NCBI RefSeq assembly: GCF_001312865.1
Contig: NZ_BBER01000004.1
Coordinates: forward strand, 124,001-188,000
Origin: Lacticaseibacillus thailandensis DSM 22698 = JCM 13996
GTDB lineage: Bacteria > Bacillota > Bacilli > Lactobacillales > Lactobacillaceae
DNA length: 64,000 nucleotides
Direction: 5' to 3'
Both the position numbers and the translations under genes were made by a program. Below the pieces are notes generated by a model, which was not told the DNA's origin, ran no database searches, and saw only the letters and a list, made by a program, of their open reading frames with translations. Below, piece after piece: positions 38,225 to 48,272 of this stretch; position 1 is the first letter of the stretch, and every line of letters starts with the position of its first letter.

Positions 38225-39694
38225 ATGAGCAGAAAATGGTTCTGGGCCTGGTTGGCCGCGTTGTGTCTAGTGGTAACGGTTTGGACCGCCCCTAATAATC
38301 AGCCGCAAACCGTTAATGCTGCCACCAAGACTTACACCTTTGGTACGGACGTGACCTACCCACCATTTGAATTCGCCAACAAGCACAACGTGTACGTCGG
38401 CATCGATATTGACCTGATCCGGGCCATCGCCAAGGAGGAAGGATTTAAGGTCAAAGTCAAGGAGCTGGGCTTTAACACCGCCGTCCAATCGCTTGAAGCG
38501 GGCCAAATCGACGGGGTCATCGCCGGCATGAACATCACGCCGGAACGTAAAGCCAAGTTTGCGATGAGTGACTCCTACTACCCATCCGGCATCGTCTTTG
38601 CCAGCAAGTCTGGGAGCAACATCAAAAGTATGAAGGACTTGCGCGGTAAGCGGGTCGCCATCAAGACCGGGACCGCTGCGGCGGACTATGCCAACAGTGT
38701 GAAGAAAAAGTACGGCTTTAACACTGTCACCTTTGACGACTCTGACAACATGTACCAGGACGTGACGACGGGTAACTCCGCAGCGTGCGTGGATGACAAA
38801 CCCGTTATTCAGTACGCCATGGCAACGGGCGTTAAACTACATATCATTAGCAAGCCCGCCCAAACTGGCGGTTACGGTATCGCCTTACCAAAGTCACAAC
38901 AGCACAAGCTACTGGTCAAAATCAACCAGGGTTTGAAGAAACTCAAAGCTAACGGTAAGTATGACCAAATCATCAACAAGTACGTTGGTAACGGTACTAC
39001 GAAGTCACAGGCCAAAAAGAACAAGCAAAGCCAGGACAGTAATAATTCATTTATGGGCTTGCTCAAATCCAACTGGGGTACACTAATGGGCGGCCTGGGT
39101 AAGACGATCGAACTGACACTGGTTGGTATTATTGGTGCCACCATTATTGGCATCCTCATTGGGCTTGTTGGCGTCATCCCCAACCCGTGGGCACAAGGAG
39201 CGGCGAACGTCTTCATTTACATCTTCCGTGGTTTGCCGTTGATGGTGTTGGCCCTCTTCATCTACACGGGGATTCCGAGTTTGATTGGCACGAAGATTCC
39301 GGCGTTTATTGCTGGGGTCGTCACCTTGACACTGAATGAAGGGGCCTACACGGCCGCCTTTGTGAAGGGCGGTATGCAGGCCGTCGACGCCGGGCAGATG
39401 GAAGCCGCGCGTAGTTTGGGGCTACCGTGGGGCAAAGCCATGCGCCGGGTCATCATGCCGCAAGGGATCCGCATCATGATCCCGTCGTTCGTCAACCAGT
39501 TCATCATCACGTTAAAGGATACGTCGATTTTGTCCGTGCTGGGATTACTCGAATTGACCCAGATGGGGAAGATAATCATTGCCCGCAACATGGAGGGCTT
39601 TAAGATTTGGACGATGGTCGCACTGATTTACTTGGTCATCATTACGGTCCTGACGTGGATATCGAACTGGGTACAAAAGAAATACAGAGCGTAG
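38225..39694 (+). CDS. Fused polar amino-acid binding protein/permease, copy 1 (GlnPH type)
   Basis: 489 residues, intact. An N-terminal signal/anchor segment (MSRKWFWAWLAALCLVVTVW) is followed by a type II solute-binding domain (40-258: [67 protein letters not shown]). A linker rich in Lys/Gln/Ser follows, then a His/Glu/Gln/Arg/opine-family permease domain of about 210 residues ([47 protein letters not shown]). Domain order as in GlnPH of Lactococcus. No ATPase follows, unlike copies 2 and 3. The last codons lie inside a 123-base repeat. Confidence 0.93.
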   Translation: MSRKWFWAWLAALCLVVTVWTAPNNQPQTVNAATKTYTFGTDVTYPPFEFANKHNVYVGIDIDLIRAIAKEEGFKVKVKELGFNTAVQSLEAGQIDGVIAGMNITPERKAKFAMSDSYYPSGIVFASKSGSNIKSMKDLRGKRVAIKTGTAAADYANSVKKKYGFNTVTFDDSDNMYQDVTTGNSAACVDDKPVIQYAMATGVKLHIISKPAQTGGYGIALPKSQQHKLLVKINQGLKKLKANGKYDQIINKYVGNGTTKSQAKKNKQSQDSNNSFMGLLKSNWGTLMGGLGKTIELTLVGIIGATIIGILIGLVGVIPNPWAQGAANVFIYIFRGLPLMVLALFIYTGIPSLIGTKIPAFIAGVVTLTLNEGAYTAAFVKGGMQAVDAGQMEAARSLGLPWGKAMRRVIMPQGIRIMIPSFVNQFIITLKDTSILSVLGLLELTQMGKIIIARNMEGFKIWTMVALIYLVIITVLTWISNWVQKKYRA

Positions 39695-39964
39695 TACGCT
39701 GCCCAGCAACCATAGTATAAGCTGTCCCCGACGAGAATCCCGCCCTTGGATTCTTGTTGGGGATTGTTTATACGGCGGTTGCTAGCGTACGTAGCTCGAC
39801 TAAAATACAGAGCGTAGTACGCTGCCCAGCAACCATAGCATAAGCTGTCCCCGACGAGAATCCCGCCCTTGGATTCTTGTTGGGGATTGTTTATACGGCG
39901 GTTGCTAGCGTACGTAGCTCGACTAAAACACTGAACGGAGTACGCTGCCCAGCAACCATAGTAT
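39680..39964 (+). repeat. Tandem 123-base palindromic repeats (two copies and a partial third)
   Basis: Unit 1 is 39680-39802 and unit 2 is 39803-39925; the parts compared differ at one base (39719/39842, T against C). A third, diverged left part runs 39926-39964. Each full unit folds into one long imperfect hairpin of 97 bases (39694-39790 and 39817-39913): GTACGCT/AGCGTAC, AGCAACC/GGTTGCT, TATAA/TTATA and CCCCGACGAGAATCC/GGATTCTTGTTGGGG with loop CGCCCTT. Unit 1 includes the last four codons and stop of the transporter gene. No U-run, so not an ordinary terminator. Confidence 0.85.
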
Positions 39965-40019
39965 TAGTGCATAGCCTCATCATGTCCGCTCGGGCTTGGT
40001 GGGGCTATTCGCCTACTCA

Positions 40020-40059
40020 GTAATGTTTGCTACCCCATCGTAATGTTTGCTATCCCATC
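40020..40059 (+). repeat. Two 20-base direct repeats upstream of transporter copy 2
   Basis: GTAATGTTTGCTACCCCATC is followed at once by the same 20 bases with C to T at one position. The rest of 39965-40218 is A/T-rich leader with no gene; TGTTA-N7-TCAGA at 40113-40129 is a poor GlnR-box match. Confidence 0.7.
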
Positions 40060-40218
40060 ACGACCACACCTAACAATCACTAACCGTTGATTAGTAAACG
40101 ATGGCAAAAATGTTAAATTTTCTCAGAGCTATGTGAGCTTAGCTGACAAGTTTCCTAGACTTTGCCCGGTTCCATCCACTAAGCTAGACACATCCTTTAA
40201 GGAAAGTGGTGTACGGGA

Positions 40219-41684
40219 ATGAAGCAAAATAAGTTTGTGTGGCTCCTCGCCGCACTCGTCGCGTGCGTAGTTGCATGGTGGGTGCCACAACAAGAACAAT
40301 CGGTGCATGCCGCCGAACAAACATACACGATTGGTACGGACACGACCTTTTCGCCGTTTGCCTTTACCAACAAAAAGAACCAGTCGGTCGGCATTGACAT
40401 TGACTTACTGGATGCCATTGCCAAAAAGGAAGGCTTCAAGATCCAGTGGAAGCAACTGGGCTTTGATGGGGCCGTCCAGGCACTCCAAGCCAAACAGATC
40501 GACGGCGTGGCTGCCGGGATGAGCATCACCCCCGAACGTCAGAAAACCTTCCTGTTTAGTCACCCATACTACAAGTCAGGTACGTACATGGCCGTTAAGG
40601 ATCAGCACATTAAGGATCTCAAGGACTTGCGCGGTAAAAAGGTCGCGGTTAAGACCGGGACCACCGCCGCTGACTATGCGAACAGCATGAAGAAAAAGTA
40701 TGGCTTTCGAGTCGTCACCTTTGATTCCGATGACAACATGTACCAAGACGTGCTAACTGGCAACACCGTCGCTTGTTTTGAAGATAAGCCCGTTCTCCAG
40801 TACGCCATCGCCAATGGTATTAAATTGCACCTCGCCAAGGACTTCAAGGAACCCGATGCCGGAACGTACGGCTTCGCTTTCCAAAAGTCAGAGGGTGCAT
40901 TAGTCAAGAAAGTCAACGCTGGTCTGAAGGCCCTCAAGCTAACGGCCAGTACGCCAAGATCGTTGCCAAGTACGTGGGGAACGGTTCACAGAAATCACAG
41001 GCCAGACGTACCGCGACGCAAACTGAGTCCGACCGGAGTTTCTTCGGTCTCCTCAAGGCCAACGCAGGCACGTTGACCAGTGGCTTAGGTAAAACCATGG
41101 AGCTGACCGTCGTCGGGATCGTCTGCGCCACCGTCGTCGGGATCCTGATGGGCCTGCTCGGCGTGCTCCCCAACGCCTTTGCCCGGGGTGTGGCCAACAC
41201 CTTCATTTACATTTTCCGTGGCCTGCCACTCATGGTGCTCGCCCTGTTTATTTACACCGGCGTGCCAACGTTGATTGGCACCAAGGTCCCCGCCTTCATC
41301 GCCGGGATCATTACCCTAACCCTGAACGAAGGGGCCTATACCGCCGCGTTCGTCAAGGGTGGGATCAAAGCCGTTGATGTCGGCCAAATGGAAGCCGCCC
41401 GTAGCCTCGGGCTCACCTGGGGTAAAACCATGAAGCGCGTCGTGCTCCCCCAGGGTATTCGCATTATGATTCCGTCATTCATTAACCAGTTCATCATCAC
41501 GTTGAAGGATACTTCCATCTTGTCCGTTATTGGGCTACTCGAATTAACCCAGACTGGGAAGATCATTGTGGCGCGGAACATGGAAGGCTTCAAGATTTGG
41601 ACCATGGTCGCTCTGATTTACGTCATCATTATTACTTTGCTGACATGGCTATCTAATTGGGTACAAAAGAAGGTGCACGCATAA
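40219..41684 (+). CDS. Fused polar amino-acid binding protein/permease, copy 2 (one frameshift)
   Basis: About 488 residues. Signal segment MKQNKFVWLLAALVACVVAW; binding domain with [35 protein letters not shown] and VKTGTTAADYANSMKKKYGF; then permease domain ([32 protein letters not shown]). One G missing near 40938 (AAGCTAAC for AAGGCTAAC); the repaired join reads LKANGQYAKIVAKYVGNG. Ligand-pocket residues differ from copies 1 and 3: the pocket rim has SHPYYKSGTYMAV where copy 1 has SDSYYPSGIVFAS, so specificity may differ. Stop overlaps the ATPase start by one base. Confidence 0.93.
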
Positions 41685-42423
41685 TGACAACAACACGAGT
41701 ACAACTAAAGAACGTCCACAAGCGTTACGGCGACAATGAGGTCATTAAGGGTGTGGACCTGACCGTCAAGGACAACGAGGTGGTCGTCATGATTGGACCG
41801 TCTGGTGCCGGTAAGAGTACGGTCCTGCGGATGATCAACGGTCTAGAAACTACCACCAGCGGGGACGTCATCGTCGACGGCGAAAACATCGCGCATAGCG
41901 GTGTAGATATGAACAAAGTCCGCCAGAACATCGGGATGGTATTCCAACACTTCAACCTCTTCCCTAACATGTCCGTCCTGCAAAACATCACACTCGCTCC
42001 CATCGAACTGGGGCTCAAAACTAAAGCGCAAGCCGAAAAAGAGGCCAAGGACATGCTAGAGATCGTCGCTTAACGGATAAAATCGACGCCATGCCGGCCC
42101 AGTTATCCGGGGGCCAAAAGCAGCGAGTCGCCATCGCGCGGGCGCTGGCCATGCACCCCGATACGATGTTGTTCGACGAACCTACCAGTGCGCTGGACCC
42201 CGAAATGGTTGGGGACGTTCTCGGGGTCATGCGGCGACTGGCCAAAGAAGGCATGACCATGGTCATCGTCACCCACGAAATGGGGTTTGCGAAGGAAGTA
42301 GCTGACCGGGTCGTCTTCTTTGGTGATGGTCAGATCCTGGAACAAGGTACGCCGGACCAAATCTTTAACCATCCCAGTCACAACCGGTTGCAAACCTTCC
42401 TCAAGCAAGTACTGGAAGCATAA
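41684..42423 (+). CDS. glnQ: Polar amino-acid ABC transporter ATPase, partner of copy 2 (one frameshift)
   Basis: About 247 residues. Walker [21 protein letters not shown]-loop [12 protein letters not shown], signature [15 protein letters not shown], Walker [20 protein letters not shown] and switch His in [13 protein letters not shown]. One G missing near 42068 (GTCGCTTAA for GTCGGCTTAA) splits [19 protein letters not shown] overlaps the preceding stop (TAATG). GlnQ/HisP-type. Confidence 0.94.
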
Positions 42424-42447
42424 TTACAATCACGGCAACCACCATCA

Positions 42448-42486
42448 CCAATAGGGCCGTAGTGTGCGCACGCTACGGCCCTATTG
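42448..42486 (+). terminator. Strong hairpin after the first glnQ
   Basis: CCAATAGGGCCGTAG pairs perfectly over 15 bases with CTACGGCCCTATTGG. There is no U-run, so it may protect the 3' end or act as a factor-dependent terminator. Confidence 0.6.
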
Positions 42487-42560
42487 GTCTAGTTAGGTAC
42501 CATTATGAGTGGGTTTTACCCCGTCCGTACCCCGCCAACATGAATTAATTGACTGGTTTA

Positions 42561-42577
42561 GGTCATAATACCTAACA
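42561..42577 (+). promoter_or_regulatory. GlnR-box-like palindrome upstream of transporter copy 3
   Basis: GGTCA-N7-TAACA matches TGTNA-N7-TNACA with one mismatch (first base), 119 bases before the start codon. The same motif class is seen upstream of copy 1. Confidence 0.4.
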
Positions 42578-42695
42578 AAAACCATAGACTTACACCCCTT
42601 GGGTTCGTTAGACTGGAAACATTGATGTAACTTTAGCTGTAGGTGTGGTACCAAAGCTACCACATGGCACCAACCAGAAAGGGTGTTACCTCCAC

Positions 42696-44157
42696 ATGAA
42701 GAAAAAAATGGTTTTGGCCGTTCCTCGCCATGGCGGCCGCGCTGTTCCTTGCTTGGAACGCGCCCCGGTCGACGCCGGTCAACGCTGCGGAGCAAACGTA
42801 CACGATTGGTACTGACGTCACCTTTCCACCATTCGAATATGCCAACAAGCACAATAAGTACGTTGGTATTGATATTGACATCATGAACGCGATTGCCAAA
42901 GCGGAGGGCTTCAAGGTCAATATTAAACCACTAGGCTTTAATGCTGCCGTGCAGTCGTTGGAAGCAAACCAGATTGATGGTGTGATTGCCGGGATGAGCA
43001 TTACCCCCGAACGCAAGGCCAAGTTCGCGATGAGCAACCCCTACTACAAGTCTGGGGTGGTCGGCGCAGTTAAAACCGGGAGTAAATACCACAGCCTGAA
43101 CTCACTACGCGGGCAGCGGGTCGCCGTGAAAACCGGGACCAGCGCCGCCGATTACGTCAACAGCATCAAGGACAAGTACCACCTCAAAGTGGTGACCTTC
43201 GACGACTCGAACAACATGTACCAAGACGTTATCACCGGCAATTCCGCTGCCTGCTTTGAAGATGAACCGGTCATGCAGTACGGTATTGCCACTGGCTTAA
43301 AGCTCAAAATCGTCACGAAACCCGCCAAGTCCGGTTACTACGGCATCGCCATTGCGCAGAAACACGCGCACGACCTGCTACCCAAGGTCAATGCTGGCCT
43401 GAAGAAAATTAAGGCCAACGGGACCTACGCTAAGATCATCCGTAAGTACCTCGGCAACGGTTCGCAAAAGTCACAGGCCAAAACTGCCGCCAAAACTAAT
43501 GATAACAACCACACCTTCATCGGCTTACTGCAGTCTAACTGGAATACGTTGATGGGTGGGCTTGGTAAAACACTGGAACTGACGGTGTTGGGGATCGTCT
43601 TTGCGACCGTCATCGGGATCGTCTTCGGCCTCATCGGGGTCATCCCCAATAAGTTCGCCCAGGGGGTAGCCACCACGTTCATCTACATCTTCCGCGGCTT
43701 ACCGCTGATGGTATTGGCCCTCTTTATTTACACCGGGATTCCGTCGCTGATTGGTGCCAAGATTCCCGCCCTAATTGCCGGGGTGGTCACCCTGACGCTC
43801 AACGAAGGTGCGTATACCGCCGCGTTCGTGAAGGGTGGGATCCAGGCGGTAGATGGTGGGCAAATGGAAGCCGCCCGTAGCCTGGGCCTGCCGTGGTCTA
43901 AGTCCATGCGGCGCGTCATTCTTCCACAAGGCATCAAGATTATGATTCCATCATTCATCAACCAGTTTATAATTACCCTCAAGGACACGTCGATTCTTTC
44001 CGTCCTGGGGTTGCTGGAACTCACCCAAACCGGCAAGATCATTATTGCCCGGAACATGGAAGGGTTCAAAATTTGGACGATGGTCGCTTTGATATACCTG
44101 ATCATCATTACTTTGCTCACGTGGTTATCCAACTGGGTCCAAAAGAGGGTTAAATAG
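42696..44157 (+). CDS. Fused polar amino-acid binding protein/permease, copy 3 (frameshift at an A7 run)
   Basis: About 486 residues. The ATG at 42696 is joined to the main frame only if the A7 run 42702-42708 has six bases; the signal segment then reads [20 protein letters not shown]. Binding domain: [55 protein letters not shown]. Permease domain: [37 protein letters not shown]. Closer to copy 1 than to copy 2 in the binding domain. Its ATPase begins 2 bases downstream. Confidence 0.93.
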
Positions 44158-44159
44158 AT

Positions 44160-44899
44160 ATGACAAAAACACGAGTAGAAATGCGCGACGTGCACAAGAG
44201 CTACGGTACCAACGACGTCATCAAGGGCGTCGACCTCAAAGTCGAGGACAACGAGGTCGTCGTGCTGATTGGCCCGTCCGGTGCTGGTAAGAGTACCGTA
44301 CTTCGGATGATCAACGGCCTGGAAACGACGACGTCTGGTGACATCATGATTGACGGTGAGGACATTGCCAAGCCGGGCGTAGCATCGATAAGGTTCGCCA
44401 AAAGATCGGGATGGTGTTCCAACACTTTAACCTCTTCCCGAACATGACGGTCAAGCAAAATATCACCCTCTCCCCGACCGAGCTAGGCCTCAAAACCAAG
44501 GATGAGGCCAACGCTGAAGCCATTGAACTGCTCGACCAGGTGGGCTTGACCGATAAGGCCGACGCCATGCCCGACTCCTTGTCTGGGGGCCAAAAGCAAC
44601 GTGTTGCCATTGCGCGGGCGCTAGCCATGCACCCGGACATCATGCTGTTTGACGAACCCACCAGTGCACTAGACCCCGAAATGGTCGGCGACGTGCTCGG
44701 CGTTATGCGGCAACTGGCTAAGGAAGGGATGACAATGGTCATCGTGACCCACGAAATGGGCTTTGCCAAGGAAGTGGCTGACCGGGTCGTGTTCTTCGGC
44801 GACGGGAAGATTCTTGAACAAGGGTCACCAGAACAAATCTTTGAGCACCCACAACACGAACGCTTGCAGACGTTCCTGAAGCAGGTGCTGGAAGCTTAA
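44160..44899 (+). CDS. glnQ: Polar amino-acid ABC transporter ATPase, partner of copy 3 (one frameshift)
   Basis: About 247 residues, close paralogue of the ATPase at 41684. Walker [61 protein letters not shown]. One base is missing near 44381, between GVA and the restored [14 protein letters not shown]. Ends KQVLEA as in the first copy. It may also serve copy 1, which lacks an ATPase. Confidence 0.94.
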
Positions 44900-44908
44900 A
44901 AATCAGCG

Positions 44909-44967
44909 CAACAAAGGGCGTTCGTCCACCAAACCGATTGTTTGGTGGACGAACGCCCTTTTTGTTG
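44909..44967. terminator. Bidirectional terminator after the amino-acid transporter cluster
   Basis: CAACAAAGGGCGTTCGTCCA and its continuation pair over about 27 bases with the right arm ending GAACGCCCTTTTTGTTG. It serves the plus-strand ATPase and the convergent tautomerase gene. Confidence 0.92.
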
Positions 44968-44977
44968 AGCAAGACGC

Positions 44978-45367
44978 TTATAAATCGCCCGTCAGAAACT
45001 GAGCCTGGCCCCGCCCAAAGCTCCAGTCAGCATCGGTATTCACGGTCAAATTGATCATGACGTCTTCCGGCCGCATATTCAACTGGTCGTGTAGTGCCGC
45101 TACCAAGTCGTGATAAAAGGCTTGTTTCTGCGGTTCCGTGCGGGGACGCGTGGTTAAACTAAATACAACGACTTGATCCGTACGTTTAAACCCTAACCCC
45201 GTATCCAAAACCTGCATTTCATAAGGTTCGTGCTGCGTGACGATTTGGTACCGGTCCCCCTCTGGGGCGTCGAACGCTTTTAGCATCACCCGGTAGGAAA
45301 TATCCAAGAGGGCCTGAATTTCTTCCGGCTGACGTCCCTTGAGCATATCAATTCTCATCAATGGCAT
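44978..45367 (-). CDS. Tautomerase-superfamily protein
   Basis: 129 residues, intact. ATG at 45367 behind GGAGAACAAT. The processed N terminus would expose Pro1 (MPLMRIDMLKGRQPEEIQAL), the catalytic base of the 4-oxalocrotonate tautomerase superfamily; the length, about twice a 4-OT monomer, fits the Tautomerase_2 group. Substrate unknown. Starts 1 base after the hydrolase stop, so the two are coupled. Confidence 0.85.
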   Translation of the reverse strand: MPLMRIDMLKGRQPEEIQALLDISYRVMLKAFDAPEGDRYQIVTQHEPYEMQVLDTGLGFKRTDQVVVFSLTTRPRTEPQKQAFYHDLVAALHDQLNMRPEDVMINLTVNTDADWSFGRGQAQFLTGDL

Positions 45368-45368
45368 A

Positions 45369-46218
45369 TTATTGTTCTCCTGTAAAGTATTCCTTAATCA
45401 ACTGCGCAATGGTTCCAGCATGTGATTCCAGCGCAAAGTGACCTGTGTCTAACAACACGACCTTGGCCCGTGGCGCATCACGCCGAAACGCCAGGGCCCC
45501 AGGATAGATAAACGACGCATCGTTCTTCCCCCATACCGCCAGTAACCGTGGTTGGTGCTGCCGGATGTATTCCTGAAAGCGGGGGTAGAGCCGTACGTTG
45601 GTCTGATAATCATAAATCAAGTCCAGCTGACGTTCCGCGTACCCTGCCGTCCGCGTGTACGCAATGTCCAAAGTATAACCGTCGGGACCCACCGCCATTG
45701 CGGGTGCCCCGTTGAGATATTGACCCCGGATCGTTGCGGGGGCAAAAGCATTGCGGTATTGCGCCCGTTTACTAGCGGTTGGGTGTTGCCAGAAATCCCG
45801 GCGCGCAGCCACTTAGGACCTAATCCCGCTTGATAGACATTCCCGTTTTGACTAACAATGCCCTGAATCCAGTCAGGATGCTGCATTGCGATGCGGAACC
45901 CAATTGGTGCCCCGTAATCAAACACGTACATCAAGAATTTAGTTTCGTGAAGTTGCACTAACCAGTCAGTCACCACCTCAGTCAGGTGGTCGAACGTATA
46001 GGCAAATTGATCACGGCCCGGAGCATCTGATTGCCCAAAACCTGGGTAGTCCGGGGCTAGCAAGTGAAACCGGTCTGACAATAAGGGCATTAGGTCCCGA
46101 AACATGTGACTAGATGACGGGAACCCGTGCAACAACACCATTGTGGGCCGATTAGTGTCACCCGCCTCCCGATAAAAGATGTTCAATCCATCAACTTGGC
46201 ACTCTGATATTTAATCAT
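45369..46218 (-). CDS. Alpha/beta-hydrolase, haloalkane dehalogenase/epoxide hydrolase-like (two frameshifts)
   Basis: About 283 residues. ATG at 46218 behind AGGAGC; one base missing near 46195 separates MIKYQSAKVDG from LNIFYREAGD. Oxyanion motif HGFPSSSHMFRDL, nucleophile elbow MYVFDYGAPIGFRIA with an Asp nucleophile (Phe-Asp-Tyr) as in haloalkane dehalogenases and epoxide hydrolases, and catalytic His in LLDTGHFALE. A second missing base near 45810 splits GPKWAARRDFWQHP. The natural substrate is not known. Middle gene of marR-hydrolase-tautomerase. Confidence 0.88.
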
Positions 46219-46264
46219 TACAACCTGCTCCTAACTTTCTGGTTATTCAGCTCCAATAGTTCCG

Positions 46265-46684
46265 TCATGGGCGCTTTAGTCTCGCTAGGTACTGGTCGGT
46301 CAACCGTCCAAATTGTTCCAGGCATTCATTGGCCGTGGTTAAAAATTCGCTACTACCTGCGGCTAATTCAACTAGTGTCTCTCGACCCCGACTGGTTAAT
46401 TGAACCAACTGCCGCTTAGCCAAAGCACGCACCATCCGGGAAATGCTGGAACGCTCATAACCGAGCTGGTGAGCAATTTCCATAATTGTTAACGGGTGCC
46501 GATCTTCCAGCGTCATCATAATGTACGCGTATGCCGGTTTCATCCCCGTGGGTGCGAAAACCTGGTCGGCTAATCGCTCAATGGTCCGCATGTAGCGTGC
46601 CGCTGTAAAGTAAGCACAAGTATGGGTAAAGTGATGTGGCGTAAATAACCCTTCTTTCCATCGTGTATATACACATTTAACCAC
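46265..46684 (-). CDS. MarR-family regulator
   Basis: 139 residues in the longest form. Winged helix-turn-helix with LTIMEIAHQLGYERSSISRMVRALAKRQLV and wing LTSRGRETL. The GTG at 46684 has no ribosome-binding site, and the first 20 codons overlap the perfect palindrome GTGTATATACAC (46665-46676), which looks like an operator; the true start may be further in, near residue 20-30, though no in-frame ATG with a good site is seen. Probably controls the downstream hydrolase and tautomerase genes. Confidence 0.8.
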   Translation of the reverse strand: MVKCVYTRWKEGLFTPHHFTHTCAYFTAARYMRTIERLADQVFAPTGMKPAYAYIMMTLEDRHPLTIMEIAHQLGYERSSISRMVRALAKRQLVQLTSRGRETLVELAAGSSEFLTTANECLEQFGRLTDQYLARLKRP

Positions 46685-46783
46685 TAATTAAAACCGCTGG
46701 CAAGTTTGAACAATTAATCGTGCGGATGTCACCAAGCTGCCACCGGTCAATCCGGGTCGTCAGTACCGATACTGCGGCTAATA

Positions 46784-47979
46784 TTACGCCAACGCTTGCA
46801 ACCGTTGGCGTAGCTGGGGCTGACAGGCATAAATACCCAACCCTAAGCGGCCACGTTTCAACAGGATGTTGAGGGTGTGTAATACAATTGCCGCCCGAGC
46901 GCTGGCTAAATCGTCAAGATCCCCACGCGTCGCATAGCCTCTTGGTCCTCGAAGCGGTCGGTCTGTACCACGATGCGGTCACTGACCGGGTCATAGTCCA
47001 CGCTGGGACCGATGATCACCCCGGCATAATTGAGGTCAAACCCCTGGATGGTGTAGATCGATCCGACTTCATCGACGGTCTCCGGGCGGCTAGCCCACGG
47101 CCGGTCGGTAAAATTAATTTTGTCCCAGGGTAAGTGCAAAGTCCCCGCGTCCACATACCAAGTGCGGTCATCCAGCACCCGGTAGGGAAAATCAGTGGTC
47201 GCAATCAGCCGGGAGAGCCCATACGCGCGGTTCCGCGCCCGTACCCAATCATAGAGCGGCTGCCCGTCATCAAAAATGCGTAGTTCAAAATGCCGTGGTT
47301 GCGGTAACGGCCGCAACTGCCGGTACACCAGGGCGTTGATCCAGTCGCTCACGCTGCTGTCTTGCACCCGCATTTGTTGATTCAAGGCAAAGCGGCGAAC
47401 GGTGTGCCCCTGCAGGTGGCGGCGTAGCATACCGACATCCCAATGACTTTTGAGTTTCACTACCTGATGCGGATCAAATACCAATACCAGCACCCGCGCC
47501 AGCTGGAGCAACTCATCCAACTGGTTGTTGGCCGTAAACTGATTAAACGGGTCAGGCCGACTTAGCAACAGGTGCGCTTCGTCCACAAAGACGACGTCGG
47601 TTAGCCCGCCAACTTTGCGCTGGCGATTAATAAAGGGCGTCGGCTTCACAAAGTCCTTTTTGTACAGATGCGGCGTGTGGGCCGCCACCTCTTTGTAAAC
47701 TTTAAGCATCTCGTTGTGGTTCACCAGCAAGTGCGCATCCAGACCCGCTAACGCCGGGTCACTCCCACTCCGCGCCGCCTGTTGGAGCGCGGTAAAAACT
47801 GCGTTGAGCACGACGCTCTTACCGGAACCCGCGTCGCCCTCGATCACAAACACCGCCGCCTGCTCGTCACGCCGGTGGTGGCGAATAAACGCCAACACCT
47901 GGCGCTGCAGGGCGGCCTGCTGGCTGGTGAGCTGAGCTTGTGCGGGCAAAATGAAAGTGGCGGTAGATAGGTCCGGCAT
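46784..47979 (-). CDS. DUF2075-family ATPase (one frameshift)
   Basis: About 398 residues from the ATG at 47979 behind AAAGGAG. P-loop NTPase of the DUF2075 group, related to helicase/Schlafen-like ATPases: Walker A FVIEGDAGSGKSVVLNAVF, Walker B DVVFVDEAHLLLSRPDPF, motif ALNQQMRVQDSSVSDWINAL, and IYTIQGFDLNYAGVIIG (motif V/VI region). One base is missing at the G run 46921-46924; repair extends the protein by LDDLASARAAIVLHTLNILL and ends QRLQALA. In other genomes DUF2075 is often paired with nucleases in defence systems; here it is alone. Confidence 0.85.
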
Positions 47980-48073
47980 TGTGAAAACTCCTTTTTCCCT
48001 AGTTAAGTTGATAATACCAACCGTAGCACCAACTCCGGGGGGACGCAAAAATATGGGCGGAACGAAGACCAGC

Positions 48074-48107
48074 AAAAAAAGCTTCCCACCTGTACGGTGG
48101 AAAGCTT
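48074..48107 (-). terminator. Terminator of the purine permease gene
   Basis: AAGCTTCCCACC pairs with GGTGGAAAGCTT (one mismatch) and the minus strand then has seven T. The 165 bases between it and the permease stop (48108-48272) contain no gene that I recognise. Confidence 0.75.
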
Positions 48108-48272
48108 GATTGGTGCGGATGAGTGGTGGCTACGCGCTGGCAGCACCAGGTTAGCACACCGACCGCGATGATTATGAGCGACTGCAGTCAAACTGGTCAA
48201 CACCACAGTCTCGCGGGCAGGCTCCGCCGACCCCCGCGGTCAGTGAGAGCACAGCGCAAGCGCCTACGCTAA

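Noticed and set aside
39694-39913. CRISPR array from the tandem repeats
   Set aside because: Units are 123 bases, adjoining without spacers, and palindromic throughout.
46786-46811. Terminator of the DUF2075 gene
   Set aside because: ACGCCAACG/CGTTGGCGT is a good stem but it overlaps the last codons and stop and has no U-run.
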